Shown here: positions 54,950-64,000 of the stretch, one piece after another | Position numbering within the stretch: position 1 is the first letter of the stretch | How the letters are laid out: each line of letters opens with the position of its first letter | NCBI RefSeq assembly: GCF_018873765.1 | Contig: NC_057925.1 | Coordinates: forward strand, 8,815,568 to 8,879,567 | DNA: 64,000 bases | Direction of reading: 5' to 3' | Source: Telopea speciosissima | Taxonomy: Eukaryota; Streptophyta; Magnoliopsida; Proteales; Proteaceae | Notes under the pieces: model-generated | Told to the model about the DNA's origin: nothing | Seen by the model: the letters and a program-made list of their open reading frames with translations, nothing else | The model's database searches: none | Translations under genes and position numbers: made by a program

Positions 54950-57010
54950 TGCTCTTTTGTAGAGCACTCGTCGATCATCGAGTACTTGGAAGCTCGGATC
55001 TTGACCTTCCTTGCTTCGTCTCGGTTCCAGGGAGCGAGTTATTCTCAAATAGTTGACAATGGGGTCCAACCAAGTCGGCCCATCCTCTTCAATGTGCTTT
55101 ACGCTTTCTTCTTGTAAGGAGGGCTTCTCCAATATTTCTATGTATTGGCCGGCTCGAGATCTGGAGGTCGGCCTCGGCCAACACGGACAAGGAGTCACCG
55201 CGGCATTCTCTTTTCTCGGTATTCGAGTCATCTCAAAGTGCTCGGCGGGAAATCGGATCTCGTGCTCGGCCCGGTACTCTATCATCCTTTCGTCTTTTGC
55301 CTCATAGTCTCCGTTGACCTGGTTGACCACAAGTTGGGAGTCTCCTCGCACCTTCAACCGCTTTATGCCCATAGCTTTCCGACTAAGTCCGCTAGAAGGG
55401 CTTCATACTCGGCCTCGTTGTTCGAGGCGGGAAACTTGAACCTTAGGGCATATTGGATCGAAACCCTTGGGGCTTACAAGTATTAGGCCGCCCCGCTTCC
55501 TCCGGAGTTGCTTGAGCCATCGACATTCATGGCCCAAATCGGGTCGGCCGTAGCCCCGACCTCTTTGACTGTCCTTTCTTCTCCGACCTCCTGTTCGGGC
55601 CCCGTGCATTCGACGATGAAGTTGGCAAGGGCTTGTCCTTTTATCACCGTCCTCGGACGATAGCTTATATCGTATTCACTTAGCTCAACCGCCGGTAATC
55701 AGCCGTCTCCAAACGTCGGGTTTGTGCAATATCTTCTTGAGTGGTCTGGTCGGTCAAGATCGCGATCGGATGAGCTTGGAAGTACGGCCTTAGTTTCCTT
55801 GCAGCCAGTAACAAGAGCGAATGCTACCTTCTCGAACCCGGAGTACCTTGTCTCAGCATCGACAAGAACGTGGCGATGTAGTATATTGGCCTTTGAGTTC
55901 GACTCTCTTCCTCGATCAACACCGCCCGACCGCCACGGAGTAGCGGCTAAGTAGACTTGAAGCTCCTCTTTTGGTTCAGTCGGCCGAGAAGAGGCGGGTT
56001 CTCCAAATATTTCTTCACTCTTCAAAAGCTTCACGACATTCGTCCGAGCCAAATGAAGTCCTTTGGGTTCCGGATATTCTTTAGGGCCTTAAAGAACAGT
56101 AGGCACTTATCGCCCGATCTCGACATGAATCGCGCCAACGTCGCCACACGTCCGTTTAGCCTGTACTTCTCGGATCGTTCTTGGAGAACTCATCTCTTGG
56201 ATGGCTCTAATTTTTGCCGGATTGGCTTCGATGCCTCCGACAGAGACCATGAAGCCGAGGAACTTTCCCGAGGTCATGCCGAATGCACACTTGGCGGGAT
56301 TCGGTTCATCCGGTTCTTCCTCAATACAACAAAGGCTTCTTCCAGGTCGGCCAAGTGGTGTTCGGCCTTCAAACTTTTCACCAACATGTCGTCCGACTTC
56401 CATGTTCCTTCCGATCTGCCCGCTGAATATATAGTTCACGAGGCGCTGGTATGTCGCTCCAGCGTTCCTCAATCCGAACGGCATGACCTTGTAGCAAAAA
56501 TTTTCTTGGTCGGTTCGAATGCCGTACGACTCGTCCTCCTCATGCATCATGATTTGGTTGTAGCGGAGTACGCGTCCATGAAACTCAACATCTCGTGACT
56601 GCCGTGGCATCGATCAAGAGGTCGATCCAAGGTAGTGGGTACTCATCTTTTGGGCAAGCCTTGTTGAGATCGGTGTAGTCGACACACATTCTCCACTTTT
56701 CGTTCGGTTTAGGGACCATGACGACGTTAGCCAACTAGGTCGGGAATTTTCTTCTCGGATGAATCCTTATCGCGAAGCTTCTCCACCTCTTCTTTGATTG
56801 CAGTTTGTCGATCAAGCGTAGTTCCTTCTCTTCTCACGGATTGATTTTCGACCCGGATCTACATGGAGTCGGTGCTCGGCTATATGCTTGGGTATGCCCA
56901 ACATGTCGTGGCCACCAGAGAAGACATTGGCGTTCGCTTTTAAGAAAACTCCGAGCCGATTCCTTTGATCTTCATTTAGTAGTGATCCGAGATGGACCAC
57001 CTTGGCCGGT
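54950..57010 (-). pseudogene. Gypsy reverse transcriptase and RNase H
   Basis: From the 5' side: NEDQRNRLGVFLKANANVFS (about 56970), VDYTDLNKACPKDEYPLPWI (about 56660), then FCYKVMPFGLRNAGATYQRL (56515-56450), NPAKCAFGMTSGKFLGFMVS and IEANPAKIRAIQEM. A small deletion disrupts the catalytic box at about 56370-56395. RNase H text RLKVRGDSQLVVNQVNGDYE is at about 55360-55295. Frame breaks occur every few hundred bases. Confidence 0.85.
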
Positions 57011-57224
57011 CATCTTCAGAGATGAAGTGGGGTCAGTCTTCTACGGTCGTCCTCTTGTCTCGATAAGCTCATCCCGCTGATCCTCGGGAGATGCTCGACG
57101 CGACATGGCCATTCCTCGAACATTACCCTTGTTTTGCTTGACGAAGTAGCGTAGCACTCTGCCTTCTTCGGTCGCCTCGGACCTCACCGACACCGTTCTC
57201 GGTGGGGAACTTCATCTTCAAGTG

Positions 57225-57545
57225 TGTCGGGAGATGATGGCTTGGAGGGCGGTCAATGAAGGACGGCCGAGTATGGCATTGAAAGCCACTACCGACTGCG
57301 TACCACCATTAATTTGACTTGAATCGTCACCTGGCATGGAGCTTGCCCAATTGTGACCAAGCAGGTCGACGAGCCTTTGATGGTCGCGGCGCTCCCGAGA
57401 ACCCATGAAGCGAGGTGCCTTCTGGCTTGAGCGCTTCGATCGCCAAGCCAAATTGTCGATGCGCTTCTAGTGACATAAGGTCCACGGATGCTCCGGTATC
57501 GACCAATACACGGTGGACGGTCTGTTCGCAATTTCTACCGCACCA
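57225..57545 (-). pseudogene. Gypsy aspartic protease region
   Basis: The minus strand codes VHRVLVDTGASVDLMSLEAH around 57450-57520, with the catalytic DTGA at about 57491-57505, then FNAILGRPSLTALQAI at about 57235-57285. Several frame changes interrupt the domain. Confidence 0.75.
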
Positions 57546-57785
57546 CTAAAGCATCATCATGAGGTAAACTTATACCTTCGAGGTCGGCCGGTGAAGGAGA
57601 TCGCCGTCGGCTTTAGTTTCTTAGCGGGCATCTCGGCCACTCCGATGAAGCGCGCGTTTGCCTTAGCCTTTCGGGTAGTCTCTTGCCCGGGCCCTCCGAG
57701 GATAGTGTATATGGGGGCTCCCTTGTCATTGCTCAGCCCGGATCCGTCCTCCTTCTTCTCGGCTCGGACCTCGTCATCATTTCGC

Positions 57786-59099
57786 TCAACTCGCCTCGCT
57801 TTTCGGCCTTAGGCTCGGCTCTTCTTTGATCTTGGTCATCGGCCATCGACTTCCACGATCTTCTCGGCCTCCTTTGACATATCGCTTCAAGTGGCCCGCT
57901 TTTATCCTCTTCGATTTCTCTTTCATGATAACAATCTTCGTGTCGTGATCGGTGTCCTTGTGGAACTCGGCAATATTTGTTGGGATTCGAGATGACCCCG
58001 CTTGCATCGGTCGGGTGGCGGATGTACCCCCATCTTGTATTTGCATCAAGATCTCCTTGCGAGAGGCATTCAATGGCGTGTAGTCGAGGCTCCGCGCTCG
58101 ATCCGACCTGTCAGCTCGGTGATCCGTCCTTGGCCTTTTGTCTTCCCTTCGATCGTCTGTTGTCGGTCTTTTCTTGTCAGTACGGCCTTCGTTGCCCTTT
58201 CGGGCTTGGAGGACCTCGGCCATATTTGCGAACTCGTTGTACCTCTCCAAGAGTTTGGCCAGGTTTCTTGTCGGCTTCCTGGCCAAGTCCTTGATAAGGT
58301 CCATGTCGGCCAATCCGTTGCTCATAGTCGTATGGGCCGTGGCCTCATCCAAATCCTTGATGTCTAAGGATTCCTTGTTGAAGCGGGAGACGAATGCTCG
58401 GATCGACTCGTCGGGCCTTTGCTTTACGCTGAGGAGGTTGACCGTTGTCTTCTTATGTTTCATACTACTTTGGAAGCGCGTGACAAAGGCTTGGCAGAGT
58501 TGAGCGAAGCTTTTTATGGAGTTCGGCGGCAACCAGGAGAACCATGAGGTCGCCGTGCCCTTGAGGGATGCAGGGAAGGCTCGGCAAGAAACGATCTCGG
58601 TTCCCCCGTACATGGTCATCATCGCATTAAAGTAGTTAATGTGATCCGTCGGGCCGATCGTCTCGTCATATCGGTCGAACGGGGAGGTTTGAACCCGTTC
58701 GGTAGCGGTGCGGTCATGATCTCGGGAGGATAAGGGTGACGCCTTGACCAAAGAGTAGGCGTCCGGGGTCGCTTGTTTCTTCAACCCCTCCACTTACTCG
58801 CAAGTCTCGTAGCCGCTTTTCCAGCTCGATTTTGGGTGCTCGCCAACCGCTCCTCGGCACTGGGTCGATAGGGTCGGTCGTCCCATTGTAGTCGGCCATT
58901 CGGTCACTCGGTCCTCACCATCCTTCCTTGTTCTTCTTTCTTCCTGGAAGTTGGACCCTCGGGGACTCCCCTGTTGTTCTTCTCGGGGAGGTGAGCTCCG
59001 ACGCCGGGGAGTACGATGAGATCCTTCTCCTTGTCTCCGCGTGCGCCTTTCCACCGGGTCTTTCCTTTGTTCTCGGACTCTTCTTGGCTGTTCGTCCAC
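57786..59099 (-). pseudogene. Gypsy gag
   Basis: Highly charged N-terminus (MDEQPRRVREQRKDPVERRT) and a retrotransposon gag domain: FDRYDETIGPTDHINYFNAM, YGGTEIVSCRAFPASLKG, ATSWFSWLPPNSIKSF, FVTRFQSSMKHKKTTVNLL, DESIRAFVSRFNKESL. An in-frame TAA at 58794-58796 separates the halves, and the local reading frame shifts near 58800 (ELEKRLRDLRVSGG in another frame). Confidence 0.85.
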
Positions 59100-59770
59100 T
59101 CCGATCCGTCTAAAATACCGACCTCCTCGCTACAAGCAGCCTGGTTCGATTTCCTACCCGTTCGCGGGCTTTGGCGATGCTCTTGTTCATCCCGCCGAGC
59201 TCCTCGCTAGGCGCAGAGGTGGAGTCTTCGATGAGACGGGTGCGAGGACGCCGCCCGACTCGGTTCGGCTCTACGTCGGCCACCATTTTGCCACAAGTTT
59301 CTCTCTGCGCGCACCGGAGTGGCGGGGCGCGCCACGGCCGGCCCATTAGCCCGCCTCGGCCATCCGGTTCATGAAGGTGCGCAGATCTCGTTGGTGTGGA
59401 GCATCTGCAGCCGCAAATCCATGACTGTCGATTATTTGCCGGGGCTTCGGGTCCAAACTCTCCGCAAGGGTGGCGGTCTGTAGGCCAATCCCGCCAAGCT
59501 TGGCCCGGCTGCACTCCGCCAGCCGCGGCCGTGTGGTTAGCGCACCTCCCCACTTCCACTCTCTCGGTGGGGGAATGGTGCCCGTGATGGGCCGCGCACC
59601 CGCTCTAGGGGTCTTTGCTTATCCCTCGCGAGAGGCTTCGGGCCGTGATCTCCTGCCCGCACAATGGGTTGCGGCTCTTTACGTGCGGGAAGTCGAGCCA
59701 TGCTGCCCGACCTCGTGTGCACCATTATTATTGCTCTTGGAATTGGTAGAAACGACGATGCTTCGATGTC

Positions 59771-59789
59771 GCTCCCACGACGGCGCCAA
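59771..59789 (-). other. Primer-binding site of the gypsy element
   Basis: Just inside the 5' LTR the minus strand reads TTGGCGCCGTCGTGGGAGC. The first bases, TGGCGCCG, complement the 3' end of plant tRNA-Asp, as in Tat/Athila elements; the match then weakens. Confidence 0.6.
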
Positions 59790-59791
59790 AC

Positions 59792-60495
59792 TGCTATGCG
59801 TGTAGAAAACCTCCGGTGCTTGGTTCCGCCCGTGGATGAACCCGCAAAAACCAAGCAATGAGCACAAGAGGGCCGGTGTGGCTCTCGCCAGGACTCTCCG
59901 ATGCTCAAGTCGGTCTCCAACGCGACAACAGAATCGCGTGGTAAAAAGCAAGATCATGAATGGTACTCCATACCGGGTATTTATAGAGTGAGGAGGAGAC
60001 GAGACGGTTGGCGAGTCCTAGTATGGTAGGAGTCCTTCTTTCGGAAGGTTCTCTAGAGCGGAGTGGAGAGTTATTTTTGGGGTCGACTCTTATTACGGAA
60101 GAGTCCATGTAGAGTGCGATTCGTGATGCTCGGGATCATGGCTCGATCCCTATCCCATAATTCTCGGGATGTGTTGACGTGGCCCGGAGATCCCTGGGGT
60201 GCTATGGGAGCCTCAATGGAAGAGGGGCTCCTCGAGGTCGGCTCCGGGTCGGGCAGAGGAGGCCGGTAAGGGAGCTCGGCCCGGAGGTTGGTCTCGACCA
60301 TGAGTTCGGCTAGGAGTCTATGGCGACCCAGAGGGGCTCGGCCTCGGCCACCTGGCTAGCTCGCTCGAGTTTGGTTCTCGGGTGACTTATCGGAGACGAG
60401 GTCGGCCCGGTCTCCCGCTCGGCCCAACTCGATTCTCTGGATCGAGGTCGGGTCGGCCATGGGCACCTTATAGGAGGGGTGTTTTATGCCTCATC
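59792..60495 (-). repeat. 5' LTR of the gypsy element
   Basis: 704 bp, matching the 3' LTR along its length but with many 1-5-bp indels. The terminal T of the minus-strand TGATGAGG is missing at the outer edge. TATA-like CTATAAATACC (minus) at about 59976-59986 would drive the element. Confidence 0.9.
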
Positions 60496-60500
60496 GGTAT

Positions 60501-62520
60501 TAAAATAGTTGATATGTCCGAGTTAAAAGCTTATAGCAAAGTGGGGAATGCTAGTCAAATACTTCGTTAGGTATAATTGGAAAATTATGTTTTGACTCCA
60601 GTGAGTCACTCGAGTCAAATCTTTATCAAATAAAAAAGAATCATTCGAGTCAAATTTTAAAAAACAAAAAAAAAAAAAATCAAATCATGAGACATGAAGA
60701 TTCGATCAAGTTTAAGAAAATGGCCAAAACATGTCTAAGTCAATCTGAGTTTTTATTGATTCAGTGTTTTTGCCCAAGACTAGGATTTTTATGATAAAAA
60801 CTTTATTGTTTGGCAACAATGATTAAAAAAAATTATGATTAACTGAAAAGGTGTACTTGTCCACAAAATTTGGGTATTAAATTAGATGACAAGTCATAGT
60901 TGAAAGCATTGCTATAAGCAAAAATGAGAGGTAGTAGTTAGTTTATTTGTATGTGCTCATTTGTTATTCTATTCCTTCCTTACAATAAAACCTAGTTTTC
61001 AATAGAAAAAAAAAAATCTATAAAAATGTTTTAGTTATTCTATGGTTATTTTTTATGACTTCCATTGCGAAGAATCTCTCATGCCACACCAATCAATGTC
61101 GTAATAGATTTTGTTAATAGAAGGCACATAAGGTCAGGGAGGAGAGAGTATGCTAGTTATGTAAAAGGGAGTGAGAAAGAATCCCCGCACTATCCTATGG
61201 GGATTTTTCCCTTTTTTATTTTATTAAAAAATAATATATATATATTGGTCAATAATTAATTAATTATGTCGTGTTGAAAAATTAGGTAAACATTAATTGA
61301 AATATGGGTTTATCCACTCTACCTATTTAACTAATTGGGAATGACATTATTTACCCTATCTTGAAGCACAAGTGTAAAGAAGTTTAGATTATGCTTCTCA
61401 TGCGCGAGGAAAAATTCTTTCACTACTGGTGATGTGACCCTATGATTAAACTCTTGTGTCATCATTAATTCCCATTATTTATTGTATAGTGTCAAAAATA
61501 CTCTTCCTCTATTAACCAAAAGGTCAAATTTTCATGGTGAGAAGATTATTTCTTCGTATTGTGTGGAGAAAAACTATGTCTAATAGAAGGTAAATATAAG
61601 AATTTCACACTGCTGGCCCAAGGTCTTATTAAGGATTAAAGAGCTTTATTATTTGTGAACATTGGTCAGGTGGTTGGTGGGGTACGTAGATATTGAGGAA
61701 CAATGAGAGGGTATTATCGACTTCTTACAATAGGGGGTAGAGCATGCAGAACATTTATGGGCCTAGATAATTGTACTTTTCCTTCACCCAGTGTAGGGAA
61801 ACTTTTTCCAAAGAACATGTTAGGGAAATGGCCATGTCATTTATGGATGCTCCTAATTATATAAATACCTCTAATTATATCAAACTCCATAAGCTGTATA
61901 AATCACCAACTTATTCTACGTAGAATCATAAGCTCTATCTAGTTGCAAGGGAAATAAAAGAGAAGAGAAGTGAAATTAAAATCAATACTAACATGAAAAC
62001 TTTTATGATCATTACCACCGTGAACTAATTCCAAGAATTTCCAAATTTCGTTATTAAATTTTAACCTCTATTTTACAGCCAAATCCCTTTGATTTGAGAA
62101 GGAATGGTTGGTTGAATACAAATCTGTCACTTTCTTTTTGCTTATCTTTTTGAGTTTGGTTAGAATAGTTATTCATAAATCAAAAGTGTGATGTTTTTTG
62201 AGAATCACAAGACAAATCTGAACCATTCATTGTTTATGAATTTTTTTTTATAATTTAAATTATTTGTTTCTGATCATAATTTGGAAAGTGCACAATATTA
62301 TGTAGAGTACTGATACGCTTGCATTGACATACACAATATGCATGCCAATGTTGGGTGTTATTTGATTGAATGTATTAAACTTGAAAATTTGACACTTGAC
62401 TGCTCTAGATCATGTCCTCTCTAACAACGCGAGGTATAGGCACATCACTTGAATAGTGATTATTGACTTACTACAGTTGCATTAGTTGATAAGATTACAT
62501 GTGTTTTTTTTTAACAAATT
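60501..62520. other. Spacer between gypsy element and CCD1
   Basis: No gene. Contains a fragment of the TAATTGGAAAA element (60570-60630; relative at 29256-29660) and, at 60770-60930, a paralogue of the gypsy insertion site without the insertion. The rest is plain AT-rich sequence. Confidence 0.5.
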
Positions 62521-62650
62521 AAAACACCAATCACCTAGTCATGTACGGCTCCTATGCCTAGACATAGGATTGTGCGAAATGACCACCACCCATGGAAAGG
62601 CATAAATCCTTGAGAGCTACACACCACACATGACTAGGTAATGTTCTCTT
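62521..62650. mobile_element. Foldback element
   Basis: Inverted ends CACCTAGTCATGTACGGC-like and CACACATGACTAGGTAATG; inner ATGCCTAGACATAGG-type text shared with 26805-27290. About 130 bp. Confidence 0.55.
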
Positions 62651-62667
62651 TCAAATTTTTAAAATGG

Positions 62668-62865
62668 GAGAAATAACGCTACCTGATTACGTGTGGCGCG
62701 TGAACCTTATGCATACATAAGGGGCCATGCGAAATGATCGTTGCACCCCCATGGAAAGGTAAAAATCCTTGGAGGTGCAACGGTCATTTCACACGGCCCT
62801 GTTTTTGGGTGTAGGAGCTGCATCCCACGCAAGTCACCAGATAGCTTTCTCTTTCCCATAAAAAA
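62668..62865. mobile_element. Foldback element
   Basis: Arms GCTACCTGATTACGTGTGGC and CACGCAAGTCACCAGATAGC, inner arms CGAAATGATCGTTGCACCCC and GGTGCAACGGTCATTTCACA, around a CATGGAAAGG loop. About 195 bp, non-coding. Confidence 0.7.
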
Positions 62866-63576
62866 AAAATAACGTCGGCCTCCTCTCTAATGTGCACATA
62901 GCCAGAGCCAGCCCAGCTCAACTGAGCCATCGGATGTTCATTGGGCACATATTGGGCTGGTGCGATCATTGGAGAGCAATCCAGATCCTCTACGACACGA
63001 CTACCGCAATGGCTTGTACTGCACAGACACAAGATGGTGCGCTATGATCACCTTATCCCTGCCCGAACGCCTTACCCGAGTGCAACTGGATCCTAAAAAA
63101 TATAGCCCGGAAAGCAGGTGAGGTGGTCGTTTTCCTTGCCACCCTATACACGTGTCAAACGAAGCCCCATTAGTTAGAAGTTTGTTTTCCATGTCCTAAT
63201 CCCTTCTTCTCTTTTTTTTCGTGGTCCAGAAAATGTCTAATATCCATCATTGGCCGTCTCTAATGCGTTACGCGTAACGCTACTCAAAGCCAAACGGTTC
63301 TTCATCCACGCCCCAAGTTCTATTTAACCAAAACAGAAAGTAAAGTTACCAGACCATCCCTTAATTATATCATTTTTACGAAAACACCAATCACCTTGTG
63401 ATGTGAAATTCAACTATTAGTATTTACCCACAAACCCCTAAAAAGGGTATAATCGTAGTTTTATTGAATTGTAATGGCGCTTTCGAAATTTTCTCTATTA
63501 TTATAAAAAAGAAAAATCCCAGAACCTTTAGAGAGCAGATAATATCATAATATCGAGACGTATCATCAAAAAAAAA
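62866..63576. other. CCD1 upstream spacer
   Basis: No gene. Text at 62985-63075 (GATCCTCTACGACACGAC, GCACAGACACAAGATGGTGC) is related to the foldback at 24583-24748. Confidence 0.4.
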
Positions 63577-63596
63577 AAAAAATATATATATATATA
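63577..63596 (+). promoter_or_regulatory. TA-rich putative core promoter of CCD1
   Basis: An (AT)n run about 90 bp upstream of the ATG, followed by a CA-repeat leader (63621-63651). Plausible TATA region, but a simple repeat cannot be told apart from a functional box. Confidence 0.35.
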
Positions 63597-63676
63597 TCGA
63601 GACGTACTCGTGCGGCTCTCCACACACACATTACATACACACACACACACAACCATTGCTCAGAAGCAGAGTTGCA

Positions 63677-63910
63677 ATGGTGGTCGAGGAGAAGGAGAAG
63701 AAGCAAATTCAAGATGGCGGAAGGATTGTGGTGGTGGATCCAAAGCCGAGTAAAGGAATAGCTTCGCGATTCGTCGACTTTGTGGAGAAGCTGATAGTGA
63801 AGTGGATGTACGATTCTTCACAGCCTCAACACTACTTATCTGGGAATTTTGCTCCGGTGATCGAAGAGACTCCACCTTGCGAGAATCTTCCTGTCCTAGG
63901 ATATCTTCCG
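63677..63910 (+). CDS. CCD1: Carotenoid cleavage dioxygenase 1, exon 1 (partial gene)
   Basis: CCD1 cleaves carotenoids and apocarotenoids at the 9,10 and 9',10' bonds to give C13 volatiles such as ionones; it is cytosolic and lacks a transit peptide. Exon 1 holds 78 codons from ATG at 63677 to the donor CCG|GTGAGAG at 63910/63911. The residues [29 protein letters not shown] and LPVLGYLP match the N-terminus of plant CCD1. This ATG is the first in frame, and the protein then starts at the usual distance before PKPSKG. The iron-binding histidines and the rest lie past 64000. CCD4/NCED are excluded by the missing plastid leader and by the motif context. Confidence 0.9.
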
Positions 63911-64000
63911 GTGAGAGAACATTAAATTTCTTGTGTCGTTGTCGAAGTTTTTGAATCCCGATAGAATCTTCTGTGCAGTTTTGTAATTGTTTTTTCCTTC

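Larger units (their letters stand above)
49542..60495 (-). mobile_element. Full-length Ty3/gypsy LTR retrotransposon, Tat-like
   Basis: A 10.95-kb minus-strand element, GC-rich against an AT-rich background. It has 3' LTR 49542-50257, 5' LTR 59792-60495, a primer-binding site, polypurine tract and gag-protease-RT-RNase H-integrase order. Target duplication GGTAT at 49537-49541 and 60496-60500. About 3.5 kb lies between integrase and 3' LTR, with a minisatellite and an opposite-strand gene-like unit, the layout known in some Tat-lineage elements. All coding parts are broken by stops and small indels, so it is non-autonomous as sequenced. Confidence 0.93.

Overview
The window is nuclear DNA of a flowering plant. 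Intron-bearing plant genes (plastid sulfite reductase, LONELY GUY, an abscission-type polygalacturonase, CCD1) sit in AT-rich sequence full of plant LINE, SINE, MITE, MULE, copia and gypsy insertions. Au-like SINE copies and PB1/SWIM MULE-type genes fit an angiosperm. I cannot name the species.

Genes: (1) 1-4365, minus: ferredoxin-sulfite reductase (SIR), five exons visible, 3' end beyond position 1. (2) 22699-23948, minus: LONELY GUY cytokinin-activating enzyme, seven exons, 219 aa. (3) 29986-34699, minus: GH28 polygalacturonase, nine exons, 458 aa, catalytic motifs intact. (4) 43401-45833, minus: 810-aa single-exon MULE-type transposase gene with intact DDE residues and SWIM finger, and an apparent spliced 5' UTR exon near 48.4 kb; probably a domesticated gene. 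(5) 63677 onward, plus: first exon of carotenoid cleavage dioxygenase 1 (CCD1), cut by the window edge. These genes have unrelated roles (sulfur assimilation, cytokinin, cell wall, apocarotenoids) and show no sign of acting together.

Between them lies layered mobile DNA. At 5.8-12.5 kb two 5'-truncated LINEs, a 177-bp LINE stub and a short SINE each keep target-site duplications. The second LINE holds a 1.5-kb Mutator-like element with a perfect 9-bp duplication, and inside that is a processed retrocopy of ribosomal protein eS26 with its own 12-bp duplication, poly(A) tract and intact ORF. An 0.87-kb tandem duplication follows. At 14.2-16.7 kb is a 5'-truncated copia element. Four hAT-like MITEs (two with 7/8-bp and one with perfect 8-bp duplications), three MULE-type elements sharing one terminus, and a family of GC-rich foldback elements are scattered through introns and spacers.

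At 49.5-60.5 kb lies a complete 11-kb Ty3/gypsy element (minus strand) with two LTRs, PBS, PPT and the 5-bp duplication GGTAT. It carries a 65-bp minisatellite and, on the opposite strand, an extra gene-like unit with its own TATA box and intron signals. A paralogous copy of the unoccupied insertion site lies about 300 bp to its right. All boundaries, splice sites and homologies were read by eye; nothing was searched or computed.
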